Origin: a virus
Strand: one strand, 5' to 3'
DNA: 64,000 nt
IMG/VR virus record: IMGVR_UViG_3300012988_000001
Location: 1 to 64,000 of that record
Part shown: in pieces, positions 54,956-63,485 of the stretch
Numbering within the stretch: position 1 is the first letter of the stretch
Layout of the letters: every line of letters starts with the position of its first letter
Program-made: the position numbers and the translations under genes
Notes under the pieces: model-generated
Told to the model about the DNA's origin: nothing
Databases searched by the model: none
The model's input: the letters and a program-made list of their open reading frames with translations, nothing else

Positions 54956-55182
54956 GCAATAAAACTGAAGTACAGAAAGAAATTGATCTACGTATCGAAG
55001 AAATCACACAGAAGATTCGCGAACTAGAACGTATCGCAGATGCGAACGATATCAACTTCTCTCTACCTGTAATTGATAAAGAATACTACTGTGAGAAACA
55101 TATCGAAGAAGACGAATGGCTTCGCGATTCTTGGGGTGGTAATGGTTGTGGTCAATGGCTATCTAGCTCTGACTTCTGCTAA
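54952..55182 (+). CDS. Unknown acidic protein, 76 aa
   Basis: ATGA junction. Coiled-coil N-terminal half (EVQKEIDLRIEEITQKIREL) and a Cys/Trp/Gly-rich C-terminus (CEKHIEEDEWLRDSW, NGCGQWLSSSDFC). Possible metal-binding tail. No family recognised. Confidence 0.84.
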   Translation: MSNKTEVQKEIDLRIEEITQKIRELERIADANDINFSLPVIDKEYYCEKHIEEDEWLRDSWGGNGCGQWLSSSDFC

Positions 55183-55186
55183 TAAA

Positions 55187-55207
55187 ACAGGGGGAGAATC
55201 CCCCAAT
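55187..55207 (+). terminator. Hairpin
   Basis: GGGGGA/TCCCCC with short loop, followed by AATTAATTT; weak terminator. Confidence 0.55.
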
Positions 55208-55225
55208 TAATTTAAAGGGGTAATT

Positions 55226-55795
55226 ATGGATCTCTCACAGTACAGTACTGAAGAATTAAAACTAAAACTAGCTTGCTCTACTTCTGAAATAGATATGATT
55301 TCTAGACAGATTAAACGTCTTCAAAATAATCAGCTAGAAGCGTGTGATCAAGAATTAGAATATCAAACTGAAATAGATAAGCGTGAAATTGAATACATCA
55401 TCGATGCTCCGTTTGAAGAACAAGTACAGTACTTCCTATATAATTATAGTATGAAACGTTCTGCGAAACATATTAGTACTTGTGATAAGTTCTTTGATAT
55501 GCTTTCGATTAAAATCCATCCACGTGACAGAACTGTTCGTTTCAAAGCACATCAAGATTTCATCAAATCCAATTATGATGTAATCTTAAGGTACTTACCG
55601 ATGTTGTTTGAGTTCTGTTATGAGCGTATTCAACTGGAAACTAATAAGTACCATATGATTACGGTAGAGAATAACCAGATGGTTGACCGAATCAACTATT
55701 ACCCAGCCACCAAAAGTTACTTTACTGATGGTGTATATATCCGTTCACATAAAACACTAGAGTCTGTTCTAGACCACATGATGGAGGTTGCATAA
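55226..55795 (+). CDS. Unknown protein, 189 aa
   Basis: AAAGGGGTAATT upstream. Coiled-coil start (EIDMISRQIKRLQNNQLEAC), helical middle, C-terminal strands. TAATG junction with the nucleotidyltransferase-like gene suggests they act together. No family recognised. Confidence 0.85.
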   Translation: MDLSQYSTEELKLKLACSTSEIDMISRQIKRLQNNQLEACDQELEYQTEIDKREIEYIIDAPFEEQVQYFLYNYSMKRSAKHISTCDKFFDMLSIKIHPRDRTVRFKAHQDFIKSNYDVILRYLPMLFEFCYERIQLETNKYHMITVENNQMVDRINYYPATKSYFTDGVYIRSHKTLESVLDHMMEVA

Positions 55796-56697
55796 TGTTA
55801 CAGATTGGTTCACGAGCACTAAAACAATATATCCCACAAATCGTACCTAACGATTTTGATTTCATGATCACCGCCGATGAACTATCTGACGTTATCAAAC
55901 AACACTCGGTTGATGATATGAAGTTCACTATGTTCAAACAGACTGATACGTACTGTTGTTATGAATATAATGACCATATGTATGAGTACTACATTGCTAA
56001 AGACAATAATAGTACTGAACAGATTCTCCGTTACTGTAATGCTATTGGTGATAATGTAGTAATGAATGCTTCTCTTGAAGTACTATACATGATTAAACTA
56101 TCTCACCGTTACTTGCGTAATAGTCCACACTTCATCAAAACTCGTGGTCATATCCGTGATATGGAAAAGTTTGGGGCGACATTGACATGCCCGGAGTTAA
56201 AGCGTATCCTAGCATTGCGTGAGAAAGAAACGTATAATTACACCCACCCAGTACTTGATCAATCCAAAGAAACCTTCTTCCAAGATGAAGTGGGTTATAT
56301 CTATGACCATGATACTATTCATGAGGCGATTGCTATCATGGATGCACCTGCGTACAAAGAGTACATGAAAGATGGTGCGGAAGTAATGGTAGATAAAGAG
56401 AAGTTCTTCGCTCTTTCCGAGATTAAACAATTACTAGGAGTATATGAAGAGACTTGTGTACTTGCATTAGAACGTTGTTTAATCCCATTCGATTATCAAC
56501 CGACACCTAAGCAAGCATTCGTTATGGCTCTTTCTAAAGTCTGTACTAGCATTACTTCAGGTTGGTTCCGGGAATTCGCTTATCAGAACTTCTATAAAGT
56601 AATTGCTTTGTACCGTGAGTTTGGTGAAGATGATTATGTTAATCGTTTCAAAGCAAATCAACACATGATTAAACCTTTCAAAGAGGAAATGAAATGA
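55795..56697 (+). CDS. Pol-beta-type nucleotidyltransferase-like protein, 300 aa
   Basis: GGAGGTTGCATA upstream. MLQIGSRAL (Gly5-Ser6) followed by PNDFDFMI (about 19-26) fits the G-S...D-x-D metal site of pol-beta nucleotidyltransferases. SLEVLYMIKLSHRYL and a long helical C-terminus follow. Phage proteins of this kind are known but I cannot name their substrate. It may add nucleotides to RNA or protein, or act in defence evasion. Functional call is tentative. Confidence 0.87.
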   Translation: MLQIGSRALKQYIPQIVPNDFDFMITADELSDVIKQHSVDDMKFTMFKQTDTYCCYEYNDHMYEYYIAKDNNSTEQILRYCNAIGDNVVMNASLEVLYMIKLSHRYLRNSPHFIKTRGHIRDMEKFGATLTCPELKRILALREKETYNYTHPVLDQSKETFFQDEVGYIYDHDTIHEAIAIMDAPAYKEYMKDGAEVMVDKEKFFALSEIKQLLGVYEETCVLALERCLIPFDYQPTPKQAFVMALSKVCTSITSGWFREFAYQNFYKVIALYREFGEDDYVNRFKANQHMIKPFKEEMK

Positions 56698-57029
56698 AAG
56701 AATCAAAAATCTATTACTCCGATTCTGGTCAGTTATTCTATGACATTGATGAAGCAGTAATGAATGATAAGATGGAAGAACTACGTAAGCAATCTGCTGA
56801 AATTTATAACAAGATGCAACAACTTCAAGAAAATTGTTCACATAAGCACATGACTGTTAGTGCATACTCTGATACTGGAAACTATTGTCGTTCCGATGAC
56901 TCGTTCTGGTACGAAGGGACTTGTCGTGCGTGTGGTCAAACCTTCCGGGAAGATCAATCTTACGGTGGAATCCTTGACAAGCGTTATACTGCAATCGGTC
57001 GTGATCCACGAGTGGAGAAGAAAAAGTGA
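56694..57029 (+). CDS. Zinc-ribbon-like protein, 111 aa
   Basis: ATGA junction. Coiled coil (DKMEELRKQSAEIYNKMQQL), then NCSHKH and GTCRACGQTFRED: C-x-H ... C-x-x-C, a possible zinc knuckle (residues about 47-82). No family recognised. Confidence 0.84.
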   Translation: MKESKIYYSDSGQLFYDIDEAVMNDKMEELRKQSAEIYNKMQQLQENCSHKHMTVSAYSDTGNYCRSDDSFWYEGTCRACGQTFREDQSYGGILDKRYTAIGRDPRVEKKK

Positions 57030-57709
57030 CACGTGATGAGCACACTAGGCTTATACGAGAACACAGAGAGGCTCAGAAAGCGTTATTCGATAAAACTATT
57101 GCTTTGTATGACAAACATATAAGGCCGCTAGAGATGAATCGTACAGACGCTGAGTGCCATGTTGCTGAATGTAGGTACAGTGGTGACGTAGATAAAGTCA
57201 ATGAGTTGGAAGTCGAGATTGATGAGTACACAAGAGATATTAAGTCTCTTGAAATATCAATTGGCCTCACTGACTTGGTTGAAGAAGGGGATCGCATGGA
57301 AGAAATACTTAATACCATGAAAGCCAATGCTCAATATGAATTAACAGAGTATGAGTACTGGACAAGTTCTATACCCGATGTTCATGACCGTGGCCTATAC
57401 TTTTCTGATTTTGGCTTAGTCTGTAGTACAATCTTCGGTATAACTAATGTTATAACCGTGAATAATTTGAATAAGAAATTCAATCAGGATGAACATATTC
57501 CATTCTTAGAAGGTATTTCACCCTTCATGCCATATAACCACGTATTAGATGGTATGGATGTTGTTCATTATGTATTTGAGATGAACACTGCCTGTACTAT
57601 TGCATACAGTAAAGAAAAAACAACTTGGTACTTACTAATGGAAGGGGATATCGTATTTGAAAGCGAGAACCTTAAAGACATTTTCGAGTACAGAAATATA
57701 GTAGGTTAA
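57026..57709 (+). CDS. Unknown coiled-coil protein, 227 aa
   Basis: GTG start in a GTGA junction, GGAGAAGAAAAA upstream. Residues 1-100 are a charged coiled coil (REAQKALFDKTIALYDKHIR); the rest is mixed alpha/beta with FSDFGLVCSTIFGITNV. No family recognised. Confidence 0.82.
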   Translation: MTRDEHTRLIREHREAQKALFDKTIALYDKHIRPLEMNRTDAECHVAECRYSGDVDKVNELEVEIDEYTRDIKSLEISIGLTDLVEEGDRMEEILNTMKANAQYELTEYEYWTSSIPDVHDRGLYFSDFGLVCSTIFGITNVITVNNLNKKFNQDEHIPFLEGISPFMPYNHVLDGMDVVHYVFEMNTACTIAYSKEKTTWYLLMEGDIVFESENLKDIFEYRNIVG

Positions 57710-57710
57710 T

Positions 57711-58337
57711 ATGGAATTTATAAACGACGCTGGTTATAAAGTATCGTTGTATGAAACCGTTGATGGGAAGTACAAGCAGACGTGGCAATGTCCGATATAT
57801 AAGAAATGGCATGATATGAAAACTCGTATTGTAAATGAGAAATATCACGACAAGAAGCCAACATACATAGGCTCAGATATACATGAGGATTGGCTATACT
57901 TTAGTAAATTCAAAATGTGGATTGATAATCATCAGGTTGGATCTTATATAAATGAATTGGAACTTGACAAAGACTTAAAAACCCATTTACATACATATTC
58001 ACCAGACACATGTCTTTTAGTCCCAATGTATATCAACAATGCATACCGAATTAGTGCTGGTAGTAGGGGCGTATTACCCCTTGGTGTTTCACTGGACCGA
58101 AATTTGTATAAAACATCAGTGAGAATGTTTGGAGTACTGAAAAATAAAGGTAGATATAAAACACCCGAAGAAGCACATCGTGTATGGCAATTGGGTAAAA
58201 TAGAATATACCGATATGATAATTGAAAAATATCAAACAGAACCTTTCTATTATAAAGATGTGGAAGATGCTTTGATGAAGATTAAAAATCAGTTATCATA
58301 TGAATATCTTAATAATATTGAGACTAAAAAAATATGA
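57711..58337 (+). CDS. HNH/AP2-like homing endonuclease, 208 aa
   Basis: Starts two bases after the preceding stop. YKKWHDMKTRIVNEKYHDKK, then WLYFSKFKMWID, LELDKDL and YSPDTCLLVPMYINN follow the order W-x-x-M-x-x-R ... W-x-x-F-x-x-F-x-x-W ... L-D-K-D ... Y-S-P-[ED]-T-C-x-[FL]-V-P of a common phage endonuclease family. The C-terminus (GVSLDRNLYKTSV, KTPEEAHRVWQLGK) resembles an AP2-type DNA-binding repeat. Probably a free-standing mobile endonuclease. Confidence 0.85.
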   Translation: MEFINDAGYKVSLYETVDGKYKQTWQCPIYKKWHDMKTRIVNEKYHDKKPTYIGSDIHEDWLYFSKFKMWIDNHQVGSYINELELDKDLKTHLHTYSPDTCLLVPMYINNAYRISAGSRGVLPLGVSLDRNLYKTSVRMFGVLKNKGRYKTPEEAHRVWQLGKIEYTDMIIEKYQTEPFYYKDVEDALMKIKNQLSYEYLNNIETKKI

Positions 58338-59077
58338 ATCATTTTCAAAAAATAGTCATCCCAGATGACAAAAACTTATACTTTGTAGGAGATCTTCATG
58401 GTAACGCAGACCTCTATGACCGGACTCTTCATGAGTTCGGAATTACTGATAATGATGTGGTTGTAAGTGTTGGGGATGTAATAGATCGTGGTCCAAGAAG
58501 TGCACGTTTGTTATTCGAATTTCTATTCAAACCAAATCGCTATATGATTATCGGAAATCACGAGGACATGTGCATTCGTGGTGAAACACGCCGTGACTTC
58601 TATCATTGCTGGCAGTCTAACGGTGGTAATGTTTTCCTTGACGAAGTGGGTGATAGTGGTATACAATTCTTCCGCCAATACTTAGACCAACTACCTCTCA
58701 TCCTAGAAGTACACCACCGTGGCAAGAAATATGGTGTTGTACATGGTGGCGTTCCTACACGCTTCACTGATTGGGATACATTCGTAGCTGCTGTTAAGCC
58801 TATGCAATGGAATATCATTGAAGAAATTATCTGGGACCGGAAAGTATTTGACGACTGCCGTAATAACAATTCCCCTCAAGCCCCACACATCGCTGGGATT
58901 GATTATGTACTCTCTGGTCACACTGGAGTGGTAGACCCACTTGTATATGGTAACCGAATCTGGATTGATAGTCAGTTCTTGAGTGGTGATTTAACCTTCA
59001 GTACTTTCAATGGTAATACCCCACGTCATTTCCGTAGAGAGAAAGACCAATATAGTTTTAACCGCTTCACGAGGTAA
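58334..59077 (+). CDS. Lambda-type serine/threonine protein phosphatase
   Basis: 247 residues, ATGA junction. YFVGDLHGNADLYDR, VVVSVGDVIDRGPRSARLL, YMIIGNHEDMCI, YGVVHGGVP and YVLSGHTGVVDP give the complete PPP metal set D-x-H, G-D-x-x-D-R-G, G-N-H-E, H-G-G and S-G-H-T, in the order of phage lambda protein phosphatase (221 aa). Mn-dependent phosphoesterase acting on phospho-Ser/Thr/Tyr or on 2',3'-cyclic phosphates. Could counteract host or phage phosphorylation, or trim RNA ends. Confidence 0.94.
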   Translation: MNHFQKIVIPDDKNLYFVGDLHGNADLYDRTLHEFGITDNDVVVSVGDVIDRGPRSARLLFEFLFKPNRYMIIGNHEDMCIRGETRRDFYHCWQSNGGNVFLDEVGDSGIQFFRQYLDQLPLILEVHHRGKKYGVVHGGVPTRFTDWDTFVAAVKPMQWNIIEEIIWDRKVFDDCRNNNSPQAPHIAGIDYVLSGHTGVVDPLVYGNRIWIDSQFLSGDLTFSTFNGNTPRHFRREKDQYSFNRFTR

Positions 59078-59078
59078 T

Positions 59079-59366
59079 ATGAGTAATCAACTGGAGTTTG
59101 AGATTGGATTGGATCGAGTTAAGATGTATTATGAATTGGCATCGCAAACGCTAAAGAAAACTGAGAAGTTCTTAAAAGATGAAGAAGTATTCATAGACTT
59201 CGATTCTAATCGATCAACTATGTTCGCTGAACTAATTGGAAAGAAAACTTTCTTCAATCGTTTTACAGATGCTGGATTACATTGTGTAATTTATTATTAT
59301 GATGGTCAAGAAGTTGAAGAATGCTGGCATGTTCCAGTTGAACTGATTAAATTCAAGGAATACTAA
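59079..59366 (+). CDS. Unknown protein, 95 aa
   Basis: Start at MSNQLEFEIGLDRVKMYYEL with GAGGTAAT upstream, one base after the phosphatase stop. N-terminal helix, beta-rich second half. TAATG junction with the next gene. No family recognised. Confidence 0.82.
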   Translation: MSNQLEFEIGLDRVKMYYELASQTLKKTEKFLKDEEVFIDFDSNRSTMFAELIGKKTFFNRFTDAGLHCVIYYYDGQEVEECWHVPVELIKFKEY

Positions 59367-59653
59367 TGAAAGAATTAAAACATAATGATAATTGGAACGG
59401 TGGAAGTTTCAATTTCAGTACTGAAGAAGTACTCAATAAAGAAATTGTAATTCGTTCCCCGGCAAATGCTGGTGTTGGAACAGGTAAAATTGTCAAAGAA
59501 ATAAAACGTTTCGGAACTGATCATGGTCATGGTCATGAGTATCGTTGGGAAAGTGTAGATTATCTTTATCAAATGCCTGATGATATGTTCGACCGCAACA
59601 CTAAATTACTAGACTTACTCAATCGTGGTTATCTAGTCTTTCTAAAGGATTAA
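59366..59653 (+). CDS. Unknown protein, 95 aa
   Basis: TAATG junction, CAAGGAATAC upstream. Gly/Asn-rich start, ANAGVGTGKIVKEIKRFG and DHGHGHEYRWESVDYLYQM: a small beta-rich fold with a His cluster. No family recognised. Confidence 0.82.
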   Translation: MKELKHNDNWNGGSFNFSTEEVLNKEIVIRSPANAGVGTGKIVKEIKRFGTDHGHGHEYRWESVDYLYQMPDDMFDRNTKLLDLLNRGYLVFLKD

Positions 59654-59654
59654 T

Positions 59655-60143
59655 ATGAAACTATATCTACTAACAAATATGTACATGGGCGGTACTCATC
59701 CGGGTGTACAAGGCGTTCACTCCGCTATTGAACTAGTCACAAAGTACACATATGATGGTCGTGACTTCCCTGAACTCGAACAGCAAGTAGTAGAGTTCAC
59801 AGAGCAGCATAAGACCGTAATCATGCTACGTAGTGGTATGGACCACAATGGTCTTCAAGAATTAGTTGACAGTCTAGACCAACTTCAGGGTGCAGTATCT
59901 TTTGCTCGTAGTCGCATGGAAGATTATCAACCAGACTTCCCACTACTACCATTCGCTGAGTTCAAAGAGCCGGGTCTAAACAACTCAATCACTAGTGTTG
60001 CAGTACTATGCACCGCTGAAATGGTTAATGACATGGCTGAACTAAGAAAAGGTGAGCTAAGTGAACGATACATGGTATCGGTGTATGGTGAAGTGGTAGG
60101 TGAACTACTAATGAAAATGGCTTATATGGGACTAGTATCATGA
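59655..60143 (+). CDS. PTH2-like protein, 162 aa
   Basis: AAAGGATTAAT upstream. MKLYLLTNMYMGGTHPGVQG then VHSAIELVTKY, KTVIMLRSGMDHNGLQELVD, then FKEPGLNNSITSVAVLC: the order K-x-Y-[LV]-[LV] ... H-[AS] ... T-V-[IV] ... E-P-x-L-x-x-x-x-T-[AS]-[VI]-A is that of peptidyl-tRNA hydrolase 2-type proteins, which occur in large phages. Catalytic competence is uncertain because the canonical Lys and Asp were not placed. Confidence 0.85.
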   Translation: MKLYLLTNMYMGGTHPGVQGVHSAIELVTKYTYDGRDFPELEQQVVEFTEQHKTVIMLRSGMDHNGLQELVDSLDQLQGAVSFARSRMEDYQPDFPLLPFAEFKEPGLNNSITSVAVLCTAEMVNDMAELRKGELSERYMVSVYGEVVGELLMKMAYMGLVS

Positions 60144-60367
60144 AAGAAATTGAAGTAACAGTAATCAAATACCAAACAGAAGATGGTAAAATCTTCGAAA
60201 ACCCAAATGAAGCAGAACACCACGAGCGTATGTTAAATGGTTCACGCCGTGTATGTACGTCCTGTAAAGGTTCGGGGCGTGTTCTAAGTGTTGATATGCG
60301 TTCAACTGAACCATGTCATGATTGTAACCAAAAAGGCTGGCAAGAAAAAGTAGAGGTGTGGAAATAA
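60140..60367 (+). CDS. DnaJ-type zinc-finger protein, 75 aa
   Basis: ATGA junction. VCTSCKGSGRVLSVD and CHDCNQKGW give two C-x-x-C-x-G-x-G-like repeats (cysteines about 39, 42, 59, 62), the DnaJ cysteine-rich module, preceded by FENPNEAEHHERM. No J domain. Perhaps a chaperone-like or RNA-binding zinc protein. Confidence 0.85.
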   Translation: MKEIEVTVIKYQTEDGKIFENPNEAEHHERMLNGSRRVCTSCKGSGRVLSVDMRSTEPCHDCNQKGWQEKVEVWK

Positions 60368-61572
60368 TGGCAATTCCTAAGAAGTTTTATGTATCCCGTA
60401 ACTATCGCGGGACCGAAGAAGTACTAGGCTTTATGGTTGTCGCAGATGCGGAACATACTAAAGCATTCCAGAAGAAGAAAGAAACTGCTGACCGTTGGGC
60501 GAGAGGAAGTCAAGTTGAACCAATCTACGTTGACAACGTTCCTCGTACTGGTTTCCAAATCGTAACTAATGTATCTAGATATAGTACTTCTAACGTAGTT
60601 TGGCGTTGTTATCACCCTGAAGGTTTTGAGTTTGAAATTACTTCAGATAACTTTATGGATCTAATTCAAACAAGTACAATCATTGAGGGTGCAATCCAAG
60701 AAGAACTATTCTTCACTGATAACAAGAAACTTGTTAGTACTAAGACAAAACTATTTGCAAAAGAAATCGCACTAGAAGAGAAGAAAGCAGAACAAGCAAC
60801 TCTACTATCTACTATCGAAGAAGGTGATATCTTTGAGTTTGCTGAAGAAAATTATCGGGAAATGTACAAAGACAAATATCAGTACTGTGGAAAGTACCAC
60901 GTTCTAGTAATGAACAAAACCAAACCACTATGCGTTCCAGAAAAGTCTTCTAAGAAAGAAGTTATTCAAAACCTAACTACTGGTAAGTATCATATTCGTT
61001 CTAAGATCTCACACATTTCTATTCGTAAATGTGGTAGTGGTAAAATTGATCGTTCTCAAGTTGTTGAAGCACTAAACGTCACACTACGTGATCCATTTAC
61101 TTCAACTGGTGGACGTGCATATGACCCACTAAACGATCATTACCATCTATTTGTGGCGGGTGATGCAAAACCATTCAAGAAGAGTGATTGTACTGTTGAG
61201 TACAAAGATATTGACCCACGCACAATTCGATGCTATACCGATGAGTACTTTATGTACTATGAATATCGTGGTAAAACCATGCGTATTCTAGGGGCATATT
61301 CTGACGACACTGGCTATTATCGAAATGAGAAAGCACAGAAAGAAACTTGGGCTGCTGCAAGTGGTATATTCGCATTTGATGCAGAACTACTAGAGAATGG
61401 ACAGTTGGATATGGTTGGTGTGGACTTAGAAGCACACAAAGGCTTCAGTGGCTGGCGTAATGAAACACCATTCTATGGTTTCGGACGTTATCATAGTGAT
61501 GCACCACATAAGCTACATTTCGACAAAATGCCAGAAACAATCAAGTTTGGGACGATTAAAATTGGGAAGTAA
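60367..61572 (+). CDS. Unknown protein, 401 aa
   Basis: TAATG junction with GGAAATA upstream (60358 alternative). Basic/Tyr-rich; MAIPKKFYVSRNYRGTEEVLG at the start, a coiled-coil segment (KEIALEEKKAEQATLLSTI, about 130-150) and aromatic-rich C-terminus. High expression-type codon use. No domain recognised despite its size. Confidence 0.87.
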   Translation: MAIPKKFYVSRNYRGTEEVLGFMVVADAEHTKAFQKKKETADRWARGSQVEPIYVDNVPRTGFQIVTNVSRYSTSNVVWRCYHPEGFEFEITSDNFMDLIQTSTIIEGAIQEELFFTDNKKLVSTKTKLFAKEIALEEKKAEQATLLSTIEEGDIFEFAEENYREMYKDKYQYCGKYHVLVMNKTKPLCVPEKSSKKEVIQNLTTGKYHIRSKISHISIRKCGSGKIDRSQVVEALNVTLRDPFTSTGGRAYDPLNDHYHLFVAGDAKPFKKSDCTVEYKDIDPRTIRCYTDEYFMYYEYRGKTMRILGAYSDDTGYYRNEKAQKETWAAASGIFAFDAELLENGQLDMVGVDLEAHKGFSGWRNETPFYGFGRYHSDAPHKLHFDKMPETIKFGTIKIGK

Positions 61573-61582
61573 ATACTTCCCA
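61563..61582 (+). terminator. Hairpin at gene end
   Basis: GGGAAGT/ACTTCCC stem around the stop codon with no T-run; probably a processing or stabilising hairpin. Confidence 0.4.
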
Positions 61583-61599
61583 ACTCATGGAGGATAAAC

Positions 61600-63030
61600 A
61601 TGAAAGATATTCTATCAATTCTAACTGAGATCAAAAATGATCCCAGTACTCTAGCTAAGAAACGTATTCTTACTGAGAACAAAGATAATCCAGTACTAGC
61701 ACGTGTACTCAAGCTCGCTCTTGATCCGGGCATTGTAAGTGGTTATAAAAAGATACCAGCACCACTACATGGTTTTTGTGATGAAATGGATTTAAATACT
61801 GCTCTAGATGAGTTAGATGCAATCTATTCTCGTAAACTTACAGGCCACACAGGTCGGGATTTCATTGCAAACATCCTTGGTTCAGTTTCAGATAACGATG
61901 CAGAAGTAATCCGTCGCGTACTAACCAAAGATCTAGAATGTGGTGCAAGTGACAAGATTACCAATGACGTATTCGGTAAAGGTTTTATCAAAGATGAACC
62001 TTACATGCGTTGTTCACTAGTAGATACTAAAACTATTCGTAACATTGATTTTGCAACTTACGGATATGCAGTATCTGAAACTAAGATGGATGGTCAGTAC
62101 TTAAACCATACAATCATCAATAACCAATTGACCTGTACTTCCCGTAATGGTAAAGTATATGACTTCCTCGGTGCTCGTGATGAGCTAATGGCAAACCTAG
62201 CACAGTCCGTACAGAAGCGTGATAATCGTTTCGGTAGCGGCGTTGTGTTCAACGGTGAATGCCTAATGATGGACGAAAGTGGACGTATTCTACCTCGCGA
62301 AACTGGTAATGGTATTATCCAGAAAGCGGGCAAAGGTACTATGACACCATTTGATTCTATGCGTGTGGTATTCGTTCTATGGGATGTTCTACCTTATGAT
62401 GCATTCCAAGAAGGTATTTGGGAAGTATCCCGTAAAGAGCGTCGTGAGCTATTAGAATCGGCTATTCAAGATATCGACTCTGAGTTTATTCAGATGGTTG
62501 AGTACCAAAAAGTACTAAACGTTACGGAAGCATTCGAGCATAACACACTTCTAATGGAACGTGGTGAAGAGGGTTCAGTACTAAAATGTGAAAGTGCTAT
62601 TTGGAAGTCTCACACATCTCCTAAGCAGTTGAAGATGAAACTCAAGATGCAACTCGACCTACGTATTGTCGGTTTCAATGAAGGTGAGAAGAAGCGTACC
62701 GGGATGCTTGGTTCATTGATTCTAGAATCTGAAGATGGTCAATTGACCACAAACTGCGGTACTGGTATCAAAGAGAAAGATGCTGAGTGGACATTCAAAA
62801 GTATCTGGGAAAAACGCGATGAGCTAATGGGTAAAGTTGTTACTATTGAATGTAACGAACTAACCAAAGACAAGAACTCTCTAATTCCAAAAGTGTTCCT
62901 ACCTGTATTCGTGGAATTCCGTTTTGACAAAGAAACCTGCGATACGTATGAACGTATTCTAGAAATCCGTGAAAGTGCAGTAGAAGTATTTGCTCAGACT
63001 ATTTCGGAGTCACTAAAAGGTAAAAAATAA
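61600..63030 (+). CDS. ATP-dependent DNA ligase, T4 gp30 type
   Basis: 476 residues (T4 ligase 487). GGAGGATAAAC upstream. Start MKDILSILTEIKNDPSTLAKK and RILTENKDNPVLARVLKLA align with the T4 N-terminus. DLECGAS (about 112-118) is conserved, ETKMDGQYLNH holds the adenylated Lys162 (motif I), FNGECLMMD motif III, EEGSVLKCESAIW motif IV and KQLKMKLKMQLDLRIVGF motif V, with a C-terminal OB fold (GMLGSLILESEDGQ, VTIECNELTKDKN). Seals nicks in replication and repair. Confidence 0.97.
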   Translation: MKDILSILTEIKNDPSTLAKKRILTENKDNPVLARVLKLALDPGIVSGYKKIPAPLHGFCDEMDLNTALDELDAIYSRKLTGHTGRDFIANILGSVSDNDAEVIRRVLTKDLECGASDKITNDVFGKGFIKDEPYMRCSLVDTKTIRNIDFATYGYAVSETKMDGQYLNHTIINNQLTCTSRNGKVYDFLGARDELMANLAQSVQKRDNRFGSGVVFNGECLMMDESGRILPRETGNGIIQKAGKGTMTPFDSMRVVFVLWDVLPYDAFQEGIWEVSRKERRELLESAIQDIDSEFIQMVEYQKVLNVTEAFEHNTLLMERGEEGSVLKCESAIWKSHTSPKQLKMKLKMQLDLRIVGFNEGEKKRTGMLGSLILESEDGQLTTNCGTGIKEKDAEWTFKSIWEKRDELMGKVVTIECNELTKDKNSLIPKVFLPVFVEFRFDKETCDTYERILEIRESAVEVFAQTISESLKGKK

Positions 63031-63485
63031 TGCAAGTATTCACCGTGTATATTTTCAATGAACGATTGAGAAGTGATAAAAAGCAAGGGGATTTGGCAAT
63101 CGTCGTCCCCTTTGCCATGATTGATAAGTACTCTGTTCCAATTCCCGGTTATTCTAAAATGGCTGCAATGGCAGATGCTGTGTACGGGTATGATATTGAT
63201 AAAGGTCATTTCACTACGTATAAGAATCGTCAAATCGGTTCTGGTTACAATCATAACGTACCTTTTGAGTACTTAGTAAATTCTCGTAGTATCTGGTTCA
63301 TGAATGATTACATTGGTGAAGGAATGATGCTTAACCAATTGCTTGTGGGGCAACCAACGCCCCCACAAATGTATGGTAAAAAATATTGTGAAATATCACT
63401 TGCTGGGATGAGCCATATTGAGCTATACTTGTCAGCATTGAGTGGCTACTATGGAGAAGACGATGAAATTTGCAGTGATATCTGA
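63030..63485 (+). CDS. Unknown protein, 151 aa
   Basis: TAATG junction with the ligase gene. MQVFTVYIFNERLRSDKKQG, then PGYSKMAAMADAVYGYD and beta-rich remainder; no catalytic motif seen. Overlaps the next gene by 23 bases. Confidence 0.83.
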   Translation: MQVFTVYIFNERLRSDKKQGDLAIVVPFAMIDKYSVPIPGYSKMAAMADAVYGYDIDKGHFTTYKNRQIGSGYNHNVPFEYLVNSRSIWFMNDYIGEGMMLNQLLVGQPTPPQMYGKKYCEISLAGMSHIELYLSALSGYYGEDDEICSDI

